This document shows, in pieces, positions 34,343-42,137 of a DNA stretch of 64,000 nucleotides. Under the pieces are notes generated by a model. The model was not told the DNA's origin. It worked only from the letters and a program-made list of their open reading frames with translations, and ran no database searches. Source of the DNA: Streptosporangium nondiastaticum (lineage in GTDB: Bacteria > Actinomycetota > Actinomycetes > Streptomycetales > Streptomycetaceae). The DNA lies in contig NZ_PXWG01000015.1 of NCBI RefSeq assembly GCF_003011965.1, positions 32,719 to 96,718 of the forward strand, read 5' to 3'. Each line of letters starts with the position of its first letter. The stretch's first letter is position 1. The translations under genes and the position numbers were made by a program.

Positions 34343-34885
34343 ATGCGCCTCCGCACGCCGGCGGCCCGGTTCCCGGCCGCCGCCTCGCTCGTCGCCGGAC
34401 TCGTCCTGACCGGCTGCACGACCACGCAACCCCGCCCCGCCGCCGCCCCGGACGAAGTGATCAAGGCGGCCACCGGGCGCCTCACCGACGCCTGCCTCAC
34501 CCGGCAGGGCCTCACTCCGCCCCGCCCGGGGCAGAGCCCGCCGCCGGCCGACGAACAGCAGCGGGTCTCCGGCGCGCTCTTCGGCACGGGGCCGGCGGAG
34601 CTGTCCGTCACCCTGCCCACCGGCCACGTCGTACGCGCCCACACGGACGGCTGCCTGGCCGCCGCCCAGCAGCGTCTCTACGGCGACCAGCCCCGCTGGT
34701 TCAGGACGTCCGTGATCGTCAACAACCTCGAACCCGAGGCCGACCGCACCCACCGCAGCCTCGCCGAGGTCCGCGACCGGCACCGCGCGGAGATCGCCGA
34801 CTGGCGGCGGCTGCGCGCACACGCCCTCGCCGCAGCAACCACCCTGCTCGACACCCCACCACCGACGGGAGACCCACGACCATGA
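34343..34885 (+). CDS. Small lipoprotein of unknown function
   Basis: 180 aa. Lipobox LVLTGC (Cys at about 25) after an Arg/Ala-rich start. The mature domain has two cysteines (DACLTRQG and DGCLAAAQ) and a predicted helical C-terminus rich in Arg and Ala. The family is unrecognised. Its stop overlaps the start of the protease-inhibitor gene (ATGA), so the two are translationally coupled and may work together at the cell surface. Confidence 0.78.
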   Translation: MRLRTPAARFPAAASLVAGLVLTGCTTTQPRPAAAPDEVIKAATGRLTDACLTRQGLTPPRPGQSPPPADEQQRVSGALFGTGPAELSVTLPTGHVVRAHTDGCLAAAQQRLYGDQPRWFRTSVIVNNLEPEADRTHRSLAEVRDRHRAEIADWRRLRAHALAAATTLLDTPPPTGDPRP

Positions 34886-35253
34886 AGCGCCTGACCGCCC
34901 TCCTCGCCGCCGCCCTGATCTCCACCGGCGCCGTCCTGACCACTTCGGCCGACGCCCAGGCGGCGCAGTGCCGCAGCGGCTACTTCTGCGTCTGGACGCA
35001 CGCGAACTTCGACGGCATGAAGATCGAGCACAGCGGCGACGACCACTGGTGGGAGGGCAACATGAACAACCAGGACTCGTCCTGGGCGAACCACGGCGTC
35101 TCCGGGCCGGGCGTCAAGGACCACGTCAAGATCTACGACGGCCGCGAGCTGACGGGCGGCGTCACCCTCTGCCTGGCTCCCGGCCAGGAGGTCGGCTACA
35201 ACAAGAACGCGAACGACAGGGGCGGCTCCCACACCTGGACCTCCGGCTGCTGA
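34882..35253 (+). CDS. Secreted peptidase inhibitor family I36-like protein
   Basis: 123 aa. Signal peptide 1-28 (DAQA|AQC). The mature protein of ~95 aa begins CRSGYFCVWTHANFDG, the betagamma-crystallin-like signature shared with the Streptomyces metalloprotease inhibitor (I36) family. Four cysteines support two disulfides. It may inhibit extracellular metalloproteases, or be a betagamma-crystallin-type binding protein. Co-translated with the lipoprotein upstream; a strong hairpin follows. Confidence 0.85.
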   Translation: MKRLTALLAAALISTGAVLTTSADAQAAQCRSGYFCVWTHANFDGMKIEHSGDDHWWEGNMNNQDSSWANHGVSGPGVKDHVKIYDGRELTGGVTLCLAPGQEVGYNKNANDRGGSHTWTSGC

Positions 35254-35289
35254 CGTTCCACGGAGGAGCCTGACGCGGGCAGGCCCGAG

Positions 35290-35319
35290 CGCCCCGCCGC
35301 ACAGCACGGCGGCGGGGCG
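35290..35319. terminator. Bidirectional hairpin terminator
   Basis: An 11-bp perfect stem (CGCCCCGCCGC at 35290-35300 with 35309-35319) and an 8-nt loop, between the convergent inhibitor and phosphotransferase genes. Confidence 0.85.
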
Positions 35320-36249
35320 TCAGGCCGTGCCGGTGCCGAACCAGGCCTCGGCCAGCGAGGACAGCGTGCCCTCGGCGGGCACGGGCAGCTCCCGCAGGTA
35401 CCAGGGGAGATTGCTGTACACGTGCAGCAGGGTGTACGCCAGCAGTTCGGCCGGTGGGAACGTGCGGCCGTACGCCCCGGCCAGCCGGGCCAGCAGCTCC
35501 GGATCGCCTCGCGTGACGAACAGGCCGACCCCGACGAAGTCGTAGGCGCGGTCACCGATCATGGCCGGCTCGAAGTCGAAGAGGCCGGTCAGGCGCCGGC
35601 CGTCGGGGTCGACGAGGAAGTGCTGCCGCATGACCTCGGTGTGCAGCAGGGAACGCCGCGGCGCGCGTGGCAGCGGCACCGAGTCCAGGAACTCCGGGAT
35701 CTGCTCCAGCCAGGCCTCCGCCAGCCCGTGCGCGCGCTGCTGGTCCACGGCGGCCGCGCGCCGGCGGTCCAGGAAGGCGCCCCAGTCCCCGGGGCCGAGC
35801 ACGTCTTCGAGGGGGCCCGGATCGAGGGAGTGGAGCTCGGCGAGCGCCTCGCCGATCCGGGCGACGAGCCGCTCACGGCCGGCCCGCGGTATGCGGCCCC
35901 AGGCGCCGGCCAGGCTCTCGCCGGGCAGCCGGGACATCAGGACATATCGCCAGCCGTTCTCGTACGGACCGGACTCGCGCACCCGCGGTGTCGCGACGGG
36001 CAGCCGGCCCTGCAGGTGCGACAGCACCCGGCCTTCGGCGATGCCGTCCCGGGCGGCGGATCCGGGGAACAGCTTGAGGACGTGCTCGTCGCCCACCGCG
36101 TAGACCGGCTGCGTCCCCTCCGTGAACCGGACCAGCGGCGCCCCGGCCAGGCCGAGGCGCCCGCAGAGAGCCTCCACCTCGGGCCGCATCACCGACTCGT
36201 CCGGTACGACCGCGTCCCACTGTTCGTCTGTCTCCACCGGCGGCAGCAT
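35320..36249 (-). CDS. Aminoglycoside phosphotransferase-family protein with an HTE catalytic variant
   Basis: 309 aa with the APH/choline kinase fold. VYAVGDEHVLKLFPG holds the nucleotide-binding Lys. The catalytic loop reads LLHTEVMRQHFLVDPDG, so the usual HGD...N is HTE...H. The metal-binding segment is GLFDFEPAMIGDRAYDFVG. It resembles hygromycin-kinase relatives. The unusual catalytic loop means the substrate and even kinase activity are uncertain. ATG 36249 lacks a clear ribosome site. A minisatellite lies upstream. Confidence 0.8.
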   Translation of the reverse strand: MLPPVETDEQWDAVVPDESVMRPEVEALCGRLGLAGAPLVRFTEGTQPVYAVGDEHVLKLFPGSAARDGIAEGRVLSHLQGRLPVATPRVRESGPYENGWRYVLMSRLPGESLAGAWGRIPRAGRERLVARIGEALAELHSLDPGPLEDVLGPGDWGAFLDRRRAAAVDQQRAHGLAEAWLEQIPEFLDSVPLPRAPRRSLLHTEVMRQHFLVDPDGRRLTGLFDFEPAMIGDRAYDFVGVGLFVTRGDPELLARLAGAYGRTFPPAELLAYTLLHVYSNLPWYLRELPVPAEGTLSSLAEAWFGTGTA

Positions 36250-36300
36250 GATCAGGACCGTAGGACGTCGGCAGGGGAGGGGCAACGGAGTTTCGTAACC

Positions 36301-36367
36301 GGGCCGGCCGGGGGCGGCCGGCCGGGGGCGGCCGGGTGGCCGGGTGGCCGGGTGGCCGGGTGGCCGG
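36301..36367. repeat. GC-rich minisatellite
   Basis: Four tandem copies of CCGGGTGG (36332-36363) plus a partial fifth, preceded by two copies of a GGCCGGCCGGGG-type unit. It lies between the phosphotransferase gene and the end of the leucine-rich-variant gene. Such runs vary in copy number by slippage. Confidence 0.85.
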
Positions 36368-36387
36368 TCACCGGCAGGCCGGGCCGC

Positions 36388-37698
36388 TCACGAGGCCAGG
36401 CGCCGGAGCATGTCCCGCATGACCCCGGCCGGCAGTGACGGATGCGCGGCCGCGGTCTCGGCCGCCTCGTCGCGCAGGAGCCGGGCCAGGACCCGCGCGG
36501 GCAGGCGGGGGTGCAGGGCCGCCGCCCGGCGCACCAGCGCCTCCGGGTCGTCGAGCAGCAGCACCGCGGACGCCGCGGTCAGGCGCGGGTCCTGCGCGGC
36601 CCGCAGCCGCGCTTCGCCGTCCGCGTCCCGGCTGAACCGTTCCACGAGTCCGGCGGTCGACGCGGGGTCGTCGAGCGCGAGCCGGCGCATCCGCGGATCC
36701 GGGTCGCCGGCGTGGCGGAGGAGGCCGTTGCGGGGGAAGTTGGGGTGGCTGCGCGGCCGGTCGGGGTGCGTGAGGCTGCCGGTCCACCACCGCCACACGC
36801 GCAGCAGCATGTCGGCGGGCGCGTCGTCGCAGGACTCCGCGAGGAAGAGCTGCACGACGCGGTCCTCGTCCCGGGCGAGCACCTCCACCACGTCCTTGGG
36901 GAGCCGCCTGGCGCGGGCCACGCTCCTGCGTATGAACGGGTGGGACGAGGCCGCCAGGCGGCGCATCGCGCCGGGGTCGTCGTGGAGGGCCACCACCCAG
37001 TCGAAGGCGTATGTGCGGGCGCCCGGATCGGGCTCGATGCGGATGTCCGCCCGCTGTGCCTCGGTGAGGTCGGGCCGGACGGACACCCGGTACCGGACGC
37101 CGGCATCAGGATCGCCGGCCAGGAGAGCGATCAGGTCCGGGTCCAGACGGGGGTTGCCCGCGAGCTCGCGGCGCTGGTCCGCGCGGCCACGGCGGGCCAG
37201 GCCCTCGGCGAAGTCGCGTTCGAGGCGGCAGCCCTCCAGCGCCTTGGCCTCAAGGCCTTCGGTCTCGAAGACGGCCCGGGACAGGGGGTGTTCCTCGTGA
37301 TGCCGCAGCCGGGCCGCGGTGCGGACCGCGGGGTCCGCGTCGGCCAGCAGCTTCTGCCGGGCGGCGCCGTCCAGGTGCGGCCAGGCGGGCCGGCAGGCCG
37401 AGGCCCGTACGCCGGGCTCTGGGTCCGCGGCCAGGGCCGTCAGCAGGCGGGCGGGCAGCCCGGTGAGGCGGGCGGCCTCTGCGCGGGTCCGCGCGGCGGG
37501 GTCCGCGGCGAGCTGCTCGTAGGCGGGGCCGGTGAGCTCTTCACGGCGGTCCACCGCGTACGTCGCGAGGATCCAGCGCCGCCGGGGGTCCTGTTCGGCG
37601 AGGACGAGGCGCGTCCACTGCTCGGGCGTGACGGGAGGCGGGGCATCGATGAACCGGGAGCGCACCCGCCACTCCGGGTGCGTGAGCCCGGCGTCCAC
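36388..37698 (-). CDS. LRV/HEAT-like repeat protein
   Basis: 436 aa made almost entirely of ~24-residue repeats of the type LxADPDPxVRxxxAxxPxLP (for example NPRLDPDLIALLAGDPDAGV, HPRLPARVLARLLRDEAAET). This is the variant leucine-rich repeat pattern of actinobacterial solenoids, probably a protein-binding scaffold. GTG 37698 is the first usual start, but the frame stays open about 30 codons further (PCDLPSSVVDAG looks like half a repeat), so the true start may use a rarer codon or be lost. No catalytic motif is seen. Confidence 0.78.
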   Translation of the reverse strand: MDAGLTHPEWRVRSRFIDAPPPVTPEQWTRLVLAEQDPRRRWILATYAVDRREELTGPAYEQLAADPAARTRAEAARLTGLPARLLTALAADPEPGVRASACRPAWPHLDGAARQKLLADADPAVRTAARLRHHEEHPLSRAVFETEGLEAKALEGCRLERDFAEGLARRGRADQRRELAGNPRLDPDLIALLAGDPDAGVRYRVSVRPDLTEAQRADIRIEPDPGARTYAFDWVVALHDDPGAMRRLAASSHPFIRRSVARARRLPKDVVEVLARDEDRVVQLFLAESCDDAPADMLLRVWRWWTGSLTHPDRPRSHPNFPRNGLLRHAGDPDPRMRRLALDDPASTAGLVERFSRDADGEARLRAAQDPRLTAASAVLLLDDPEALVRRAAALHPRLPARVLARLLRDEAAETAAAHPSLPAGVMRDMLRRLAS

Positions 37699-37855
37699 GA
37701 CCGACGACGGCAGGTCGCAAGGCCGGGGCTGTCCCGCCGGACGGCAGCGGCCGGAGCGGCGTAAGGGCCTGCGCGGAGCCGGGGACGGCTCCTACGGAGT
37801 GCGGCCCGGCCGCCCCGTTCGGGCCGTGGTGGCACCGGATGGCAAGATCTCTTGC

Positions 37856-38665
37856 ATGTCCGAGATATCCGCACTCTGGCCGATCGCACCGTCGAGCGAA
37901 GCCTCCTGGCTGATCGAGCTGACCGGCGACGCGCACGGGGTGACCGGCTTTCACACGCCGGGCCTTCCCGACGGCGCCTGGGTGCTGAACGCCATGTACG
38001 AGCACGAGCTCGGTGCCGGCAGCCTGTCCCACGACGAACTCCGCCGCATCGGCGAGGAAGCCCGCGGAGGCAGGAGCCCCATCGTCGTCGACGGCCACGA
38101 CCTGAGCTTCCTCCAGATCGACGGCGTGGCGACCGGCGGTGGCGTGGGGCACGCCGAGCACCCGGGGCCGGGCTACCGCCGCCTCCGCTGGTCGGAACTC
38201 GCCCGGCGCACGAGCGGGCCGGTGGTCCGGGACGGATACCTCCCCTCGTACCGCAGCTCACCGGACGGGCGCTTGCCGGACGGCAGCTGGCCCGTGGGCA
38301 TCAAGCCGCCGACCGAAGGAGCCCTCGACCGGCCTACGTGGAACCGGCTGATCGAGTTGCTCGTCGAGCACAGCCCGGCAGGGATGGACACGGTGTGCTT
38401 CGCCTTCTACAACCCGCTGCTCACCCGCGAGTGCGACATTGACGACCACCGGGTGCTGAGAGGGCGGCTCGGTGATGCGTGGAGCCTCTACGACCACCCG
38501 GACTTCGCGTCGACGGCGTCCAACCTCTGGCCGCAGGACCGGTCATGGGTGACGTTCACGGACCAGGACCTGTGGGGCACCAAGGTCTCGGGCCCGGCCG
38601 AGCTGATCGAAGCGCTGCTCGACGACGCGATGATCGAGGCCGTGCGCCTTCCCTGGGATACCTGA
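37856..38665 (+). CDS. Protein of unknown function
   Basis: 269 aa, cytoplasmic, with a C-terminal pattern WPQDRSWVTFTDQDLWGTKVSG, then LIEALLDDAMIEAVRLPW, which I associate with small actinobacterial proteins of unknown role often annotated hypothetical. ATG 37856 was chosen because residues before it are Arg-rich and unlike protein. No ribosome site is clear. No partner gene is evident; it is divergent from the repeat protein at 36388. Confidence 0.7.
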   Translation: MSEISALWPIAPSSEASWLIELTGDAHGVTGFHTPGLPDGAWVLNAMYEHELGAGSLSHDELRRIGEEARGGRSPIVVDGHDLSFLQIDGVATGGGVGHAEHPGPGYRRLRWSELARRTSGPVVRDGYLPSYRSSPDGRLPDGSWPVGIKPPTEGALDRPTWNRLIELLVEHSPAGMDTVCFAFYNPLLTRECDIDDHRVLRGRLGDAWSLYDHPDFASTASNLWPQDRSWVTFTDQDLWGTKVSGPAELIEALLDDAMIEAVRLPWDT

Positions 38666-38949
38666 CGGGCCTCGTTCACGCCTGGCCGTGGACGTCTGCG
38701 CCGGGTTGTGGTCGTAGACCGGGGCCGCGCGGCCGGGTCGCGTCGCCGTGTACGTATTCGATCTCGGCTTCGATCCGGGTGCTCATGTGCCCAAGCTACT
38801 GCCGGGGTCTGACAAGCCGTCCGGCTCCGGTGATCGCCGGGTACCGGCATGGCGTGTGCTTCTACGCCGAGGGCTTCGCGACACGCGCTGCGGCCTGGGT
38901 GGCGGTCTTGGGCCTTGGTTTCACGGACCGTGCTGGTCAGGATGAGGGT

Positions 38950-39837
38950 ATGAAGATTGGGATCGCTCTTCCTCAGTACGGTGGCCATGCTCGGGCCGAG
39001 CTGATCGCCGGGTTCGCGCGGGACGCCGAAGCCGCCGGGTTCGACTCGTTGTGGGTCGGGGACCGTGCACTGACTCCCGTCGCGCCCAGCGACCTCTATC
39101 CGGGGCACACCCCCGACAACCCCTACCCGCCCGGCTTCACGACCTTCCTGGACCCGCTCACCGTCCTGACCGTCGCCGCCTCGGCGACGAGCCGCGTGCG
39201 GCTCGGCACCAGTACGCTCAACGCGCCCTGGTACCCGCCGCTGCTGCTCGCCCGGACGCTCACCTCGCTCGACCAGGTCAGCGGCGGCCGGCTGGACGCC
39301 GGGCTGGGCATCGGGTGGATGCGGGACGAGTACACCGCCGTCAACGCCGACTTCAGCAAGAGAGGCGCCCGGCTGGACGAGATCCTCGACATCCTCCACG
39401 GCATCTGGGCCGAGGAGACCTTCGGTCACGAGGGGCCCCACTGGACCATTCCGCGCTCGTACGTCGGCCTGCACCCCGTCCAGCGGCCCGGCCCGCCCGT
39501 CCTCCTGGGCGGCTTCACCCCGGCCGCCATGCGCCGCGTCGGCCGCCGCGCCGACGGCTGGGTCGGCATCACCCTGCCTCCGGAGAGCCACGCCGCGCTG
39601 TGGGAGACGGCCCGGCGCGCCGCGGAGGAGGCCGGCCGTGACCCGGACGCGCTGCAGCAGCACATCCGTCACAACCCGGCCCCGGACGCCTCCTGCGAGG
39701 ACATCGCGGCGGTCCTCGGGGGCGTGCGGGGCTCCGGCGCCGACAGCTGCTTCATCGACCTGCAGCAGTCCGTGCCGACGCCGGACCGGGCCCTGGAGCT
39801 CGGCATCAAGGTCCTCGACCGCGTGCGCGGCTCCTAG
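38950..39837 (+). CDS. LLM-class (luciferase-like) oxidoreductase
   Basis: 295 aa TIM-barrel flavin/F420 enzyme: MKIGIALPQYGGHARAELIA at the start, GFDSLWVGDR, RVRLGTSTLNAPWYPPLLLA, and GLGIGWMRDEYTAVNADFSKRG are typical of F420-dependent LLM proteins. The substrate is unknown. ATG 38950 has AGGATGAGGG just upstream. Its stop overlaps the stop of the convergent TPR gene in the tetranucleotide CTAG (39834-39837). Confidence 0.87.
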   Translation: MKIGIALPQYGGHARAELIAGFARDAEAAGFDSLWVGDRALTPVAPSDLYPGHTPDNPYPPGFTTFLDPLTVLTVAASATSRVRLGTSTLNAPWYPPLLLARTLTSLDQVSGGRLDAGLGIGWMRDEYTAVNADFSKRGARLDEILDILHGIWAEETFGHEGPHWTIPRSYVGLHPVQRPGPPVLLGGFTPAAMRRVGRRADGWVGITLPPESHAALWETARRAAEEAGRDPDALQQHIRHNPAPDASCEDIAAVLGGVRGSGADSCFIDLQQSVPTPDRALELGIKVLDRVRGS

Positions 39838-41237
39838 GGCTTGACGGAAACAGAAGCAGAAGCGGCAGCGGCAACGGCGGCAGCGGCCGTCCGGCCGGCG
39901 AGGCGGGCGCGGGCCTCCCGGTCGTAGGGGCACTGCGGGCGCAGGCTGACGCGTTCGCTCAGCAGCGTGCGGGCCAGGTCGAGGCGGCCCGCGTGCAGGG
40001 CGGCCTCCACCAGGGTCTTCTGGAGGGCGTCCCGCTGGGCGTGGCTGCCGCCGAAGGTGTGGAGCCGGTGCCGGAGAGGCAGGAGAAGGTCCACCGCCTC
40101 GTCGTACCGCTGCTGCCCGTACGCGATGAGGGCCCGGGAGACGGGCACGCCGATCTCGGCCGTCATCCCCACGTTGGAGAGGCCCGGGGGCGTGCCCGCC
40201 CCGGTGGTCCGGAGCCACTCCTCCCGGTCGCGGACGAGCCGTTCGGCGTCGGCGACGCGACCCGCCCCGACGTAGGCCATGACGGCGTGGACGTCGTTGA
40301 AGGCGTAGTAGGCGCCGTCCCGCCGCCGCTCCCAGGCGTCGGCGAGGGCGGGCCAGCGGTCGCCGGTGCCGGCCCCGGCGAGGTGGAGCCGCCAGAGCAG
40401 GGACGCCGCGTCGAGCAGTTCCATCGCCGCGCCGCCCGAGTCCTCGTTGTGCACGGCGGCGTCGTAGACGGCCAGGACCGCGTCCGTGCGCCCCGTCTCC
40501 AGGACGTACAGGGCGTAGTGCCACGAGTTGTGGACGCTGAGGTAGTTGCCGTCGGACCAGTCGTCCGTGCGGGCTTCGAGGAAGCGGATGCCGTCCTCGT
40601 ACCGCCCCTGCATCTCGTAGGCGTGCGCGACGGCGTGGATGCCCCACACGTCGCGCGCGTTGCGCTCCACGGCCTCCAGCGCCACGCGCTCGGCGAGGCC
40701 GTAGTGGCCGGCTTCTTCGAGGCCGAAGGCGTACATGCCCTGCAGCAGGCCGTACTGGGGGTCGTCCGCGTCCCAGGCGGTCAGCGCGCCGCCGATGCGG
40801 TCGCGCAGCAGTACGGCGTTGCCGGTGAGGAAGTCGGTCTGGTGTCCCACGGCGAGGGCGAGCGCATCCTTCGGATGCGTCACGGCGAGCTCGGCGAGCA
40901 CGCCGCCGGCCCGGTGGATGTCGCCGCCGAGCCACGCGGCCGCCGCCTCGGCGTGCATGCGCTCCCGGGGCGTCAGGTCCGCGTCGGGCACGGTCCGGCG
41001 GAACTCCCGGAACGACTTCGCTGCCCTTGCCGCGTCCTTCTCCTCCGTGCCCAGCAGCCCGAGGTACGCCATGAGGACGTTTCCCATGGGGGAGCGGGGC
41101 GCGGCGTCGAGGACGGCCCGGGCCTCTGTGGTCACCTCTTCGCGGAAGAAGAGGAGATCGTCCAGCGCCTTCTCGTAGTGCCGTACCGCGTCGGCGCCGG
41201 TGTGCGTCATCGCATGGGCGTGCCGGTCCGTTGCCAC
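39834..41237 (-). CDS. Tetratricopeptide repeat protein 38 (TTC38)-like
   Basis: 467 aa. Helical repeats throughout, with the TTC38-type conserved block DVWGIHAVAHAYEMQGRYED and DDWSDGNYLSVHNSWHYALY. The family is shared with eukaryotes and has no known activity. The GTG at 41237 has GGAGG 6 nt upstream. The C-terminus is an Ala/Val/Ser-rich tail (TAAAAVAAAASASVSVKP). Convergent with the LLM gene, with 4 nt of stop-codon overlap. Confidence 0.87.
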   Translation of the reverse strand: MATDRHAHAMTHTGADAVRHYEKALDDLLFFREEVTTEARAVLDAAPRSPMGNVLMAYLGLLGTEEKDAARAAKSFREFRRTVPDADLTPRERMHAEAAAAWLGGDIHRAGGVLAELAVTHPKDALALAVGHQTDFLTGNAVLLRDRIGGALTAWDADDPQYGLLQGMYAFGLEEAGHYGLAERVALEAVERNARDVWGIHAVAHAYEMQGRYEDGIRFLEARTDDWSDGNYLSVHNSWHYALYVLETGRTDAVLAVYDAAVHNEDSGGAAMELLDAASLLWRLHLAGAGTGDRWPALADAWERRRDGAYYAFNDVHAVMAYVGAGRVADAERLVRDREEWLRTTGAGTPPGLSNVGMTAEIGVPVSRALIAYGQQRYDEAVDLLLPLRHRLHTFGGSHAQRDALQKTLVEAALHAGRLDLARTLLSERVSLRPQCPYDREARARLAGRTAAAAVAAAASASVSVKP

Positions 41238-41442
41238 AGCCGTCCTCCTGCAGGGATCTCGTGTGCAGAGGGTTGGATGCCTTCCCCGCTGCGCCGGCCG
41301 GAAGCGTGGCGCCTGTCGCCGGGGGCGTTGTCAGTGGTCGGTGCGATGCTTCCTGCACGCGGCGCGATCACGTGCTGCGACGCCGATACCTGCTGCCCGG
41401 CGCCTGGTGGTCCGGCAGTGCCGAAGTCAAGGGGAGCCTTCT

Positions 41443-42048
41443 GTGCGCATCGTGGTGAGCGAGTTCATGAGTCTGGACGGCGTCGTGCAGGCGCCGGGCG
41501 GGCCCGAGGAGGACACCGACGGCGGTTTCGCCCACGGCGGCTGGTCACACCCGTTCTTCGACCCGGAGGTGGTGGGCGGTGCCTTCGCCGACGCGCTGAC
41601 CAAGGCGGAGGCGCTGCTGTTCGGGCGTCGCACGTGGCAGACGATGGCCGCGGCGTGGCCCGAGCGGGCCGGGGACCCGTTCGCCGACCGGATGAACGCC
41701 CTGCCGAAGTACGTGGTGTCCCGGACGCTGAGCGACGAGGACCTGACGTGGGACAACACCACCCGCATCCCCGGCGGCGAGGCCGTCTCCCGCATCCGGC
41801 AGCTGCGCGAGGCCGAGGGCGGGGACCTGCTGGTGATGGGCAGTCCCTCGCTCGTGCGGGCCCTGGTGCGGGAGGGCCTGGTCGACGAGCTCCGGCTCAT
41901 GATCATGCCGGTGCTCCTCGGCGGCGGTAAGTCGATCTTCCCCGGCGACGGTGCGCAGCGCACGCTCGAACTGGTCTCCACGGTGACCAGCGGGGCGGGC
42001 GTGCAGGTGTGCACCTACCGGCCGGTGGCCGGGAAGGAGATGGAGTAG
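41443..42048 (+). CDS. Dihydrofolate reductase-family protein (RibD C-terminal-like)
   Basis: 201 aa. RIVVSEFMSLDGVVQAPGGP, LLFGRRTWQTMAAAWP, KYVVSRTL and LIMPVLLGGGKSIFP are the hallmarks of the YyaP/RibD-C reductase group, which binds NADPH. The natural substrate is not established. GTG 41443 has GGGGAG 7 nt upstream. Two hairpins follow. Confidence 0.9.
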   Translation: MRIVVSEFMSLDGVVQAPGGPEEDTDGGFAHGGWSHPFFDPEVVGGAFADALTKAEALLFGRRTWQTMAAAWPERAGDPFADRMNALPKYVVSRTLSDEDLTWDNTTRIPGGEAVSRIRQLREAEGGDLLVMGSPSLVRALVREGLVDELRLMIMPVLLGGGKSIFPGDGAQRTLELVSTVTSGAGVQVCTYRPVAGKEME

Positions 42049-42049
42049 G

Positions 42050-42128
42050 CACGGGGCCCCGGCCTGCTCCCTCCCCCCCCGGGGCAGGGCCGGAGCCCCG
42101 TGGCCGCGGGGCCGCACACCCCGCGGCC
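42050..42128. terminator. Double hairpin terminator between convergent genes
   Basis: A first stem pairs CACGGGGC (42050-42057) with GCCCCGTG (42095-42102) and continues with CCGGCC/GGCCGG. A second perfect 10-bp stem, GGCCGCGGGG (42102-42111) with 42119-42128, has a 7-nt loop. They separate the reductase and collagenase genes. Confidence 0.85.
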
Positions 42129-42137
42129 GGTGGACGG

